This document shows, in pieces, positions 1 through 12,002 of a stretch of DNA of 64,000 nucleotides. Under the pieces are notes generated by a model that worked only from the letters and a program-made list of their open reading frames with translations, was not told the origin of the DNA and made no database searches. The stretch covers positions 15,942,001 to 16,006,000 of the forward strand of contig NC_091671.1 in assembly GCF_042453785.1 (NCBI RefSeq). Direction: 5' to 3'. The translations under genes and the position numbers were made by a program. The number at the start of each line of letters is the position of its first letter. The first letter of the stretch is position 1. Source of the stretch: Malus domestica (Eukaryota > Streptophyta > Magnoliopsida > Rosales > Rosaceae).

Positions 1-1390
1 GGAGTTTGAGATGAGAGAACAAAGATAGTTAAAGAGGGGAAGCAAATCATGGCAGGTTGAGGGGGCTAAGTGCAGGACAAGTGACAGAGAGAGTTGAGGT
101 GGTGGTCAGAGGTTCGCCGGAATGGTGAAGGCGTGGTGATGGTTTCGTTTTGCAGAGAAAAAGAAATAGTTTTAATGAGATAGAGTTTGAAAAATGAGAA
201 AGTTAGAAAGAGAGAGAGATCGAGATTTCTGGAAAAAGGAAACACGGGACATGGCAAAAGTGGGGTGTGCACCCCAGGTGGCTCACAAAACAAGCCACAA
301 AATATCTCTAAACATTGAATTACCAAATCGTCATTCACGTTTGTAAATCCGTAAAATCTCTATCGTAGCTTCAAATTCGATTCCACTTGTGCCTACGCGT
401 TCGTATCGTCGAGTATTACTCTAATACGCTAAAAGAATGGTTCATACATCCCTCTAAATGATGGTCAACGAAAGTCAAAATTCTCACCTCTTGGGCATTC
501 TCGTCAATTCACTCTTTTAAAATTAATAGAATCGTAAAATTAAAGACGCATTCTTAGCATAGATACACCCATCTAGGGTTCATCTTTGGTATAGATGCAC
601 CCATCTAGGGTTCATCTTTGGTAATGCATTCTTAGCTTACTTATTATCTTGCCCATTGCTTGATCTAAAATTGTTTACTAACTTAGCCTTTAAAGAGCCT
701 TTAACCGGCACTCCCCCCTCCAGTCTTAGGCTTACTCACAATTGTTTCTTGTTTTACAAGTTACTTGAATCTATATCTCTACAATTTGCAGTGGTAAGAT
801 TGGTTTCAACAATTATGTTATTTAAGTTCTTGTGAAACACCATTATCTAACTCCATGAAGCATCGCCAAATCTATCTTTACACCACTATAAGAATCATGA
901 GAAAGAAATCACAAGCAAAACCCCAAAAATGTATTCAAGCTTACCCAATAATATCTCCACCAAACGCACCATCATTTTCATCTAGTTATCAAAAAAAGAT
1001 ATCCAAAACTAAAAATTCGTCATACCTGTTTAGTAGACCAAAACACCATCTTTTGTAGCTCAAATCGTAAAGCCGTCTTCGTGAAACTTGTTCATTAACT
1101 CATGAGCTACAATATATACAAATTTTAAAACCATAGGAATAGTACAACTTCATAAACACAAGTATAAACAGTGACTGCTCATCACTTGTCTATCAACCTG
1201 TCAGGCTTGTTGTCAGCTTTGACACCCTACTTATCATACTCGTATCAAAATACTTTCTTCATACAAATTGTTCCTTATCCTCTCTCCCATAACATATCAA
1301 AATTCTAAAACGATCCAACGGTCCATTATTCTGATCTTTGAAATAATATTACGGCCTTGAAAATCAACAGAAAAATCCAATAGTCCATTC
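1..1390. other. Non-coding AT-rich stretch
   Basis: No gene is supported here. The short open frames are weakly biased and match nothing I know. Two adjacent copies of a 33-base unit containing 'acccatctagggttcatctt' lie at about 558-622. A reverse-complement relative of that unit occurs inside the LTR-like block near 7391-7418, so this stretch may contain decayed LTR sequence in the opposite orientation. Confidence 0.4.
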
Positions 1391-4300
1391 ATTCAAGAGT
1401 TCCGTCTTGTTCATAAACAATCTCAATAGAATCAATATGAATACGTTTGCCCACACGCCTACGACCTTTTCCCTAAAATGCTTCTACATCTACATTGTAG
1501 TACGGATAAATCTCCTATAATAAAACATTTCATCTTCAATGAAGTTGAATGCTTGATGGACAACAGTAAAGCCACCATGCAACTATAGTAAGTCAATGCA
1601 TCACCAAATAAAAAATTCCCAAATTTTTGTTCCCACTCACCAAACTTAATATGAAATTCAAGATTCAAGTGTTGTTGATGACAATTCAAGTCTGCTTCTG
1701 TGCAAGTCATAACCAATTCAAGTCTGCTTCTAGCATATCAAAGTCACACGAACGAGTTATTACAAGTGATGTGCCAAGTTATTAATTTCATGGTATACCA
1801 TATTGACAAACTATGTACATAGTAATATTGGACAATTACAAACAATCATTAACTTGTATTTTACCAGGATAAGGATGGCATGAGATATTTATAAGTTGTC
1901 TACCTTTGTCAATTATTAACACGGTCATTATAAAACTTATGGTTTTAGGACATCATGAAAAGTAGTTGTTGATCATACTTGGATGATTGTTTGAATATTT
2001 TCAAGTAGACATTTGAAATAATTTTGATGGTCATCCACTTGTATGCTTTTAAACTCATAGTTAGGCATGGGACAGGATGCTCTGCAGGTGGTGTGCAAAA
2101 GTAAGAGCTCATCCAATGTTTTCACGAGCTAAGCAGTAGATCGCAACCTTGTTGCTCTTCTTTTTTTCCTCACGGGCATGAAGCTCTTTGTTTCACCTAA
2201 TATTTTGTCCTATTATATAGAGATAGTACCTCCGGAATCTAATGAGCAACAATGATTACTTAAATGACACAATGAATTGTGAAGTAATAAACATTTAAAT
2301 AAAATTTTCTATAAATATAAAGTTATACATCAATTGAATTATAACTAAAATTGTCAAGATTATAGTTTTAAAGTTTTTTGTAGGTTGCAAACTTGCTCCA
2401 AATGAGCCAGGTAGGCGTGTTAGCAAGAGTATGTCATCAATGATTTGGATATTCCAACTCTAATTGAACTAATTATAGTTTGAAGAGCGCTACCATTGAA
2501 GGAGGTAGGATTATCCAATTCTCGATAACCTATTGTAGTTTGAAGAAGTACTTTATTCTTTGGAAACATGAATTGAGAATATTTTTTACTGGATCACCAA
2601 ATTGTATTGTCTCTAACAAGCCGAGACATCATAGAATTTGACCAGGTGTACTACGTTTTTCCTTCCAAAAAAGATGAGAGGATATCTCAATCTTTACAAG
2701 TATGTGTCCATAACAAGGTGTTGTTAAACCCTGTATTAGAATCTAATTAGCAATCTCATGGACTAACCTCCAAAATTCTCCATAGCAAAGTGTTCTAACT
2801 TACTTTTGAATCTAATTAGTAATCCCATTAACCAACCTTTATGTATAATTGGACAACCACCATAGAAGAAAAACCAATAATGAACATGACATGCCTACAT
2901 AGTTACATCTTATAACTAGTCTTTCAAAATTAAGGCAATAGAAACCAAATTTGTATTTGTTAAAATTTTCATCAATAAGGAAGTAACTCACAATTGGTTG
3001 AGTGTCCAAGGCACCAGAAAAGTTTCGTCTTGTTCATAAACAATCTCAAAATAATCAATATGAATATGTTTGCTCACACGCTTACGACCTTATCCCTTAA
3101 ATGCTTCTACATCAGATCTATATCGTAGTACAAAGAAATCCCCTCTAATAAAATGATTCATCTTCAATGAAGTTGATTGCTTTATGGACAATAGTCAAGG
3201 TACCATGGAACTATAGTAATTCAATGTATCACCAAATAAAAAAATTCCTAAATTATTGTTCCCATTCACCAAATTTATTCTAAAATTCCAAATTCAAGTG
3301 TCATTAAATACAATTCAACTTTGCTTCTATGTAAGTCATAACCAATATCGTAGGCTTCCCAAACTTTCTTTGCGTATGACTATAATGATCGATGCATTCT
3401 CTATCACAACCCATCACTCAAAGGGTTGGGCAACATAAGGATGATTTGGCATATCAGAGTCACACGAACAAGTGATCTACCAAGTTACTAATTTCATGGT
3501 ACATGATGTGACCATATTGACTAACTACATACATAATAATACTAGACAATTGCAAACAATCATCAACTTGTATTTTACCAGGATGAGAATGGCATAAGAT
3601 ATATATCAGTTGCCTACCTTTGTCATTCATTCACGCACATTTATTATAAAACTTATGGTTTTAGGACACCATGAAAATTAGTTGTGGATCTTACTTGCAA
3701 AATTATTTGAATATTTTCAAGTAAACATTTGAAACAATTTTGATGGCCATCGACTTGTATGCTTTTGAAAGCTCACAATTAGGCATAGAACGGGATGCTC
3801 CACAAGTGGTATGCCAAAGTAAGAGCTCATCTAGTGCTTTCTCAAGCTAAGCCAGTAGATCACAACCTTGTTGTTCTTCTTTCTTTCCTCAATGGCAAGA
3901 ATGTTTCACCAAATATGTTGTTTTATTCCATAGATATAGTACCTCCATAATCCAATGAGCAACAACGATTACTTAAATGAAACATTAAATTATGAAGTAA
4001 TAAACATCTAGATAAAATTTTCTATAAATATAAAGTTATTCATCAATTGAATTATAACTAAAATTGTTAAGATTATAGTTTTAAAGTTTTTGGAGGTTGC
4101 AAACTTGCTCCAGATGAGGCAGGTAGGGGTGTTAGCAAGAGAATATGTTGTCAATGATTTAGATGTTTCAACTCTAATTAAACCAATTGTAGTTTGAAGA
4201 GCGCTACGATTGAATGAGGTGTTGTCCAATTCTAGATGACCCATTATAGTTTGAAGAAGTAATCTATTCTTTGGAAACATGAAATTGAGAGTTTTATTTA

Positions 4301-7190
4301 CTGGATCACCAAATTGCATTGTCTATAAGAGGCCAAGACATTATAGTATTTGACTAGGTGTACTACAAATTTTCCTTCCAAAAATGTGAGAGTATATCTC
4401 AATCTCTACACATATATCTCCATAACAAAGTGTTGTTAAATCCTATTGACTAATATCCAAAATTCTCTATAGCATAGTGTTCTAAACCTACTTTTGAATC
4501 TAATTTGCAATTCCATTAACTAACCTCTATGCATAATTGAACAGCCGCCATATAGAAGAAAAACTAGTAATGAACATGGCATGCCCACATAATTACTTCT
4601 TATAACTAGACCTTCAAACATAAGGCAATAGAAACCAATTTTGTATTTTATAAAATTTTCACCGATAATGAAACAACTCAATTGGTTGAGTGTCCAAGGT
4701 ATTAGAAGAGTTCTATCTTGTTCATAAACAATCTCAAAATAATTGACATGAATACATTTGCCCCACACGCCTACGACCTTATCCCTTAAATGATTCTACG
4801 TCAAATCTACATCGTAGTACGGAGAGATCCCTTCTAATAAAACGTTTCGTCTTCAATGAAGTTGAATGCTTGATGGACAACAGTCAAGCCACCATGCAAC
4901 TATAGCAAGTCAATGCATCACCAAATAAAAAATTCCTAAATTTTTTTCCCACTCACCAAACTTAATCTGAAATTCAAGATTTAAGTGTCGTTGAAGACAA
5001 TTCGAGTTTGCTTCTGTGCAAGTCATAACCAATGTCATAGGCTTCCCAAATTTTCTCTGTGTATCACAACCAATGCATTCTCTATCACAACGTATCACTC
5101 AAAGAGTTGGACAACATAATGATAATCTAGCATATCAAAGTCACACGAACAAGTGAATACAAGTGATGTGCCAAGTTACAAATTTTATGTTAGATGATGT
5201 AACCGTATTGACTAATTATGTACATAATGATACTAGACAATTGCAAACAATCATCAACTTGTATTTTACCAAAATGAGAATGACTTGAAATATATAGCAA
5301 TTGTCTCCCTTTTTCATTCATTCACACATTTATTATAAAACTTATGGTTTTAGAACACCATGAAAATTAGTTGTTGATCATACTTGGAGAATTGTTTGAA
5401 TATTTTCAAGTAAACATTTGAAATAATTTTGATGGTCATTAACTTGTATGCTTTTGAAAGCTCACAGTTAAGCATGGGACGGAATGCTTCACAGGTGGTA
5501 TGCGAAAGTAAGACCTCATCCAGTGCTTTCTAAAGCTAAGTGAGTAGGTTGCAACCTTGTTGCTCTTCTTTCTTTCCTCACTGGCAAGAAGCTCTTTGTT
5601 CCACCAAATATGTTGTTATATTCCATAGATATAGTACCTTCAGAATCCAATGAACTGTGATACCCTAATTATTTTTAAATACGTGATTTAGTTATGAAAT
5701 TCAAATTAATTGATGATTATGGATTCCAAGTGGAGGGAAATGTGAAATCCTATTTTCGGATTTTATTATAAATTAAGTATTATGTGTCGTATTTAGAGTT
5801 ACGACATATTTATATTTACGGCATTTAATTTTTCGATCAATTAAAATGATGAAATGCCCCTAGTTGGCTAAACAGAATTATACAATGACATATTCTATTC
5901 TTATATGTTTCATAATTTTTCTTGGCATATTTGAATAGAGGTCGATCCTACGAGCGCGTAGGCAAAGACTGTTGGCGAATCGAAGTTGTAATGAAAGAGA
6001 AATTAATTAACAAAGTTGGGGATATTTTTATTAATTCCCTCCATTTTAAAAGTGGATTTCATGGTTTGTTTGTGAGGGGAACTCTCGAGAGGACTCTCTC
6101 ATTCTCTCCCCCTTATCTTTCTCATCCTTCCGGGACACCACCCACTTGACCACCACCACGGTGTCCTTCATTGAATCCCCACCTTCAATCTCTTTGTTCT
6201 CAGTCTTAGACACTCGCGCCGAGGTGTACCCGCAATTTGTCATGCGACTTCTCTGTTTCTAGTAAGAATATCATGTTATTCACATCTCTACCTCATCCAT
6301 GCTTCATTATTTTCTGATTTGGAGGTAGGGTTAATGGGTTTATCAATTTTATTTGTATTTTTCTTGGAAAATGAATTTTGGCTTGGTGCTTATGAGTTTC
6401 TTTTATTCTCCTCTTCTTTTGATTGTTTTATTTGTCTGGATGGAGTCGTTGCTTGATTTGGGGAATTTCCCTAACCCTAAATCTATAATCACAAAGGCAA
6501 TAAACAATCTCAAAAGAGTTATGTCTTGTTTTGTTTTATTTGTTTGGATGGAGTTGTTGCTTGAGTTTCTTTGATTCTCTTCTTTTGAGTGTCCAAGGTA
6601 TCAAAAGAGTTTTGTCTTGTTCATAAACAATCTTAAAAGAATCAACATGAATACGTTTGCCCCACACGCCTACGACCTTATCCCTTAAATGATTCTACGT
6701 CAGATCTACATCGTAGTACAGAGAGATCCCTTCTACTAAAAAGTTTCGTCTTCAATGAAGTTGAATGCTTGATGGACAACAATCAAGCTACCATGCAATT
6801 ATAGTAAGTCAATGCATCTCTAAATAAAAAAAATTCCTAACTTTTTGTTCCTACTCAACAAACTTAATCTAAAATTTAAGATCGAAGTGTCGTTGAAGAC
6901 AATTCAAGTCTACTTTTGTGCAAGTCATAACTAATGTCGTAGGCTAACTAAACTTTCTCTATGTATGTCTATCACAATCAATGCATGCTCTATCACAACC
7001 CACCACTCAAAGGGTTGGATGACAGAAGGAGGATGTAGCATATCAATAGTCACACGAACAAGTGATTACACGTGATGTGTCAAGTTACTAATTTCATGGT
7101 AGATGATGTTAACATTAATACTAACTATGTACATAATAATACTAGACAATTGCAAACAATCATCAACTTGTATATTACCAAGATGAGAAT
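1390..7190. repeat. Degenerate direct-repeat array, four copies of a ~1.6-1.9 kb unit
   Basis: The landmark 'cttgttcataaacaatct' recurs near 1409, 3032, 4718 and 6617. Each time it is followed in the same order by the same blocks: a 'ttcaatgaagttga' block, a 'gtcaatgcatcaccaaata' block and a 'caaacaatcatcaacttgta' block. Spacing is about 1.62, 1.69 and 1.90 kb. The copies differ by many substitutions and small indels, so the array is old. Copy 3 is interrupted near 5655 by unrelated sequence. Copy 4 stops at 7190, where an LTR-like block begins. Antisense reading gives short related peptides in several copies, but none is long enough to name. I cannot assign a transposon class. Confidence 0.7.
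5656..6590 (+). mobile_element. Probable LTR-derived fragment inside repeat copy 3
   Basis: Repeat copy 3 breaks off at 5655 and sequence without counterpart in the other copies runs to about 6590. It opens with TGTGATACCCTAATT, the kind of start often seen in plant gypsy LTRs. It holds a T/C-rich transcribed-leader-like segment around 6090-6200. A duplicated phrase, 'tggatggagt.gttgcttga', occurs near 6438 and 6547. I found no matching CA end or target duplication, so LTR identity is an inference. Confidence 0.35.
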
Positions 7191-7799
7191 TGTTGGAACC
7201 AAATTCGCACACCTCCATAAGCGGTGGTCGAGCACAATTTTGACCAACCAGCAAAACAGTGAAATAACCGTGAGCAAGCCCAAGGTTGGGGGAGCGGGTG
7301 TGCCGGCCAAAGACTCTTCAACGGTCAAGTTAGTGAATGATTTTAGACTCAAGTAGTGGGCAAGAGAATTTAAGTGTTTAAATTACGTTACCATAGATGA
7401 ACCCTAGATGGGTGTATTTATATCGCAGGGAGAGAGATCTTTTTAGGTGGAATCCTCATTCCAAGCTGAGAGAATCCTAGAGGATATAAGAGTAGATATT
7501 GCATCATCTTAGGAGTTGTGATTACTTGCGGCGCATACCAATTCTTAGATTGTAGGGACTTTAATACTTATAGGTCTGATTATGTCTAATCCGGATTAGA
7601 TTGTGTGTCTTACGGAACAAGCATGGTCATTTAGCGGAGTCACTAGAACTCCACCTAATGCCCCGGAGCAGAGTGATGGTGACACCGCTACTCTATTTGA
7701 TACAACTCCGCTTGGAGCTAGTGAGTCCATGACCAGACTTCTAAAGCCTATATTCGAATCAGACTTACTCCGGTCTTGGAAAATCATGGCCCCACAACA
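7191..7799 (+). mobile_element. Solo-LTR-like block (TGTTGG...CAACA)
   Basis: The block starts TGTTGGAACC and ends GGCCCCACAACA, so it has short inverted TGTTG/CAACA ends typical of LTRs, over about 609 bp. It begins exactly where repeat copy 4 stops, after 'gatgagaat'. No obvious 5-bp target duplication flanks it, so it may instead be one end of a longer element whose other part is lost. No primer-binding site is evident downstream. Confidence 0.45.
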
Positions 7800-8740
7800 A
7801 CTAAAATAAAATAGGAATTAACCCAAACAAAAACATCATGGGCGGCCATAGATAGAGGAGGAGATGGTGAACTTATTACAAGTTTGCCACTCACTTATAA
7901 TGATTATGAAAGCAACTTTATAGCTTCATCCCTCATCAGGGATTTCTAAAAGGCAAAAGAGAGAAAACATTGCTCTCTCTTTTTCTTCAAAGAGGCCAGC
8001 CCTTGGGGAGGGAAATCTAGCAATCTCTTCCTCCCTTAGTCACTCATCTTCTTCCTTCATCACCTTTGGTGTCAGAACTTAGAGGCCCTGGCCTTCTCAT
8101 TGGAGGCTTTTGGAGAATCCATTCCTCCATCCAAATCCAAGAACACATGGAGTCAAGAAGCTACTTTCCTCCATCCATATCCCTAAAGCCGGAGCAAGGA
8201 GATGAAAGAAAGAAAGCCCTCACATGAGTGATTAACCTTTACTAAGCAAAGATGTGCTTCAAAGGTACATAAATTTCTCAACTCTTTCGTGATTTGGGTT
8301 GAGTTGTGGTTCACCACCAAATTAGGTTTTGAATTTCATGATTTAAATTTTGTTTTAAAGTGCATACAAGTATGTTTCTTCCATTTAATTGTTAAATCGT
8401 GTAATATGTCACTTAATTAATTTAGTTTCTCAAATATTTTCCTTTGCTTGACCCCCACCATTTTCGTTGCCATCATTGCCACCACTGCACCGACCAACAA
8501 TCTCCCCCACCATGTTACTTTTTTGTCATTAGACACAACTATAATTCTTTTACATTAAAATTTGTCAAATGCTTTGACACTATTTTTCATACTTACAACA
8601 CTTATAAAAATACAATTTACTATACGCCAATCACTTTATTTGATTATTATTAATACAGAACAAAAACAATTAAAAAAAAAACACAACGTCACAAACCTGC
8701 CACATGAATAAAAAGCGCACAGATTGACAGCGTAGGACAG
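7800..8740. other. Intergenic region upstream of the aldo/keto reductase
   Basis: No gene is recognisable. A pyrimidine-rich segment (about 7970-8200) looks like decayed retrotransposon leader sequence but lacks diagnostic motifs. The last few hundred bases are AT-rich and presumably hold the promoter of the downstream gene. Confidence 0.35.
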
Positions 8741-8743
8741 GGG

Positions 8744-8749
8744 TATATA
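8744..8749 (+). promoter_or_regulatory. Candidate TATA box of the aldo/keto reductase
   Basis: TATATA sits in 'ggggtatatacgtc', about 45-50 bases before the first ATG at 8793. That would allow transcription to start around 8775. This is by position and sequence only. Confidence 0.35.
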
Positions 8750-8792
8750 CGTCAATCTAGCGTTTCAAAATAGAAACACCGCACATACAGCC

Positions 8793-8861
8793 ATGGCGTC
8801 GTATGCCTTATCCTCTTCAATCCCCCCAATTGCTTCGCTTCCACCGCTGCCGTTACACTAA
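8793..8861 (+). CDS. Short upstream ORF (22 codons) before the aldo/keto reductase
   Basis: The first ATG after the candidate TATA box is in a good context (gccATGGcg). It opens a 22-residue frame rich in Ser, Pro and Leu that ends in TAA two bases before the next ATG at 8863. Its composition (MASYALSSSIPPIAS...) looks like the start of a plastid transit peptide. It may therefore be the ancestral start, now frameshifted from the body of the gene, rather than a regulatory upstream ORF. It overlaps another possible in-frame start at 8803. Confidence 0.35.
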   Translation: MASYALSSSIPPIASLPPLPLH

Positions 8862-8862
8862 A

Positions 8863-11800
8863 ATGGCAACTTTACATTTACACAGCGCCCTAGCTAACCC
8901 GACGCCGTTCAAATCCACAAACACCCAGATTTCAACTCGGCGAGAGCCACCCAGGCGCCGAGCCAACTCGGTCAGGTGCGGCGAGGCAACTCAGGTCACC
9001 GGCGAGACCCACCGAGTCACGGTGAAGAACGGGAACGATTCTCTGGACATATGCCGAGTACTGAACGGAATGTGGCAGACGAGCGGTGGCTGGGGCAGAA
9101 TCGACCGAGACGACGCCGTCGAGGCCATGCTCCGCTACGCAGACGCTGGCCTCTCCACCTTCGACATGGCAGACCACTGTAAGTCGAATAAAGTCAAAAC
9201 CCCAATTTTCACTAAGGGATGTGCTTACGTGGAAACTATTTATTGGTTGACCTGGAAATACAGTAGCATTAATTTACAATAGTACCCTTGGATAATATGT
9301 GAATTTGTTGTATTCTGGTCCAAATATGTGAAAATATGCAACAAGATAGGGGCTTATGTGTAAAACTGCAACACCTTGCAAAAACCCAATAGTTTAGAAA
9401 ATAAATAAAAGTAAATCAATGGTGGAGGAGAAGCTGGAGAGCTACTGATAAGATAATCTTTGCTGTGTGTGAAATTGATGTAGAAGAAGAGAAACCGGGT
9501 TTGTTTCGATTTATTTGCATTATTTAGGCTGTCCAATTTGCAATGGCAGAGTTGTTGCACCATAATTCTCTAAGCAAATTTACGTTTAGTTCGATCAAGA
9601 AAGGAAGAACAACCAAAAGAATTCAGAAACTCAGCTGGAGGCCAGTTCAGGGTGTGCTAACTGAAGATAACCGACAGGCCGTGGTTAAGAATGGCAAGGA
9701 TTCGCTAGAAATATGTCGGGTTGTTAATGGGATGTGGCAGACGAGCGGTGGCTGGGGTCAAATTGATAGAGACAATGCAGTTGATGCTATGCTTAAATAT
9801 GCTGATGCTGGACTCATCACTTTTGATATGGCAGATATATGTATTGTACTCAATTATCAATAGCTCGTTGCTTGCGTGCTGTGCTTGTATATATGCGCAT
9901 GGGTTATCATTTCTCATCCGAGTGTGTCACATTTAAGAGTCATATATATTATTTTAACCGAAAATATTTGTGTGATTGTGATCCAATTGCTAGTGAGGTT
10001 CTCGCTGTTAACTCTTTCTAGTGAGCTCGGCCCTAAACTACACAGTTATATACCATTTTTGTGTATTTATTGGATGGTTGTTAGTAGTGGTTGAACTGTT
10101 TATCGTTGTGAATAGATCCCAGGCGGTTAATCCTTTTTTTTTCTCTGTTTCTTATTTGTGAATTTACTCGTAGAGTTGGTAGTGATTCATATAGTTTGGG
10201 ATTTTGTAGATGGACCGGCTGAAGATCTATATGGCATCTTTATCAATCGAGTTCGTCAGGAGCGTCCACCAGAGTACTTGGAAAAGGTCAGAGGGTGAGT
10301 TTCTTCCACTTGATAGGTTGTAGATTGTAAGGATTACTGGCCAGCTATTGTTTTGAAGCCTTCGACATATGGTTGCATAGAGCAATCCTTTTCATGCAGA
10401 AACTGATTAACTCCCTATATTTAAGTCAGAGTGCAGAATGGAAAGTCTTACAGTTTTGTTTTCCCCACTAATTGTGATGCAGTCTTACGAAATGGGTGCC
10501 ACCGCCTGTTAAGATGACAAGTAGTTTTGTAAGGGACAGTATTAATGTTTCACGAAAGAGAATGGACGTGGCTTCCTTGGACATGCTTCAGTTTCATTGG
10601 TATGAATTTCTTTTCTCAATGCAAGATATGGCAACCTTTTCATCATGTGTTGTTCGAATTTGTATTTGTATAACATGCTCCATCGGAATCCAAGTGGTAT
10701 TAAGTGAATGACTTTTGAGGGTGAATTTCTCTTTCTACTTGCAATAGGTGGGATTATGCAAATACTGGTTACCTTGATGCACTAAAACACCTTACAGATT
10801 TGAAAGAAGAAGGTTAGTGTATTACCGACATTGTAACTTGAATTAAACATCGACTATCATTTCAAGGTTTCATTGCATTACTTGAGCTACTGGTTTGCAG
10901 GTAAAATTAAGACAGTCGCCTTGACAAATTTCGATACAGAGAGGCTACAGATAATCCTAGAAAATGAGATTCCTGTTGTAAGCAATCAGGTATATGCTTC
11001 GTGTAGTATATTATTTGATTTTTCTCATGGTAATATGCTTTGCACCTCCTTGTGCTTTATAATCACATTCATACAACGTAATCAGGTCCAGCATTCCATT
11101 GTCGATATGCGTCCTCAACAGAAAATGGCAGAGCTTTGTCAGCTCACTGGAGTCAAACTTATAACGTCTCTCTCTCTCCCTCTCTCTCAAACTTGTTTTT
11201 CACGATACGTTGTATAGCTGCTGTAGCCTTTTCAGGAGTTAACATAGCACTTTCTGTTGCAGGTATGGGACAGTAATGGGCGGTCTATTATCTGAAAAGT
11301 TCCTCGATACCAACTTGAACATTCCTTTTGCCGGGCCTCCATTAAACACTCCCTCCCTCCAAAAGTACAAACGAGTATGGAGTCTTGAACTTATTGACGC
11401 TAACACTTTAATTCATTAATATGGTTATTAAGATGTGCCCCAGGATGTTGGTAAGTCAGCTTTAGATACAAAATCCAGCAAAGGATTGTGGGTGGGGAAT
11501 AAGCTTAATTAGTTGGTGTTTATCACTCATATTTTGTGTGCATTTTATCTGTTTTGATCCGTTCTTACTCGATTTGTAACGTGAGGCAGATGGTTGATGC
11601 CTGGGGAGGTTGGAGTCTTTTCCAAGCTCTTCTACAGACACTCAAAGGCATCGCTACTAAACACGGAGTCTCCATTGCTAATGTTGCGGTGAAATACGTT
11701 CTAGATCAGGTAAAGTTCAACTAATCTGAAGTTTTTGGATTCTGTTTAACCTCGGAATTCTTTTACATCAGTTGCACTAAGTCATGATTTGAGTATGTCT

Positions 11801-12002
11801 GGCTTGTAAAAAATTGCAGCAAGCAGTTGCAGGATCAATGGTAGGTGTTAGACTCGGGCTGTCGGAACACATCCAAGACTGCAATGCTGTGTTCTCACTT
11901 GCTCTCGATGAGGAAGATGTAAACAGCATAAAAGAAGTCACAAAGAAAGGGAAGAATCTCCTTAAAGTGATTGGGGACTGTGGAGATGAATACCGGCGTT
12001 GA
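8863..12002 (+). CDS. Aldo/keto reductase family protein (NAD(P)-linked oxidoreductase), probably plastid-targeted
   Basis: Nine exons can be traced by GT/AG borders: 8863-9178, 10210-10294, 10483-10599, 10748-10812, 10901-10989, 11086-11165, 11263-11374, 11590-11709 and 11820-12002. They total 1167 bases, or 388 residues. The product is an aldo/keto reductase, a TIM-barrel enzyme that reduces carbonyls with NAD(P)H. The usual catalytic tetrad is visible: Asp and Tyr in FDMADHY (the Tyr codon is split by intron 1), Lys in LTKWVPP and His in LQFHWWDY. The C-terminal cofactor-binding segment AVAGSMVGVRLGLSEHIQD is present. The N-terminus is rich in Ser, Thr and Arg, as in a transit peptide. An in-frame start at 8803 would add 20 residues. 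No premature stop was found. The substrate is unknown. It converges with the uS17m gene downstream. Confidence 0.9.
9543..9840 (+). CDS. Alternative first exon (1b) of the aldo/keto reductase
   Basis: This lies inside intron 1 of the gene. It opens with its own ATG and encodes about 99 residues. The last ~58 closely match exon 1a, with the shared block NGMWQTSGGWG and the sequence up to FDMAD. The donor at 9841 (gtattg) leaves the same codon phase as exon 1a, so splicing to the exon at 10210 gives FDMADIYGP and keeps the catalytic Tyr. The resulting protein would be 382 residues. The first ~40 residues share no similarity with exon 1a and are basic and Ser/Thr-rich. Exon 1b is AT-rich whereas exon 1a is GC-rich, so the duplication is not recent. 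Whether it is transcribed cannot be judged from sequence. Confidence 0.65.
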
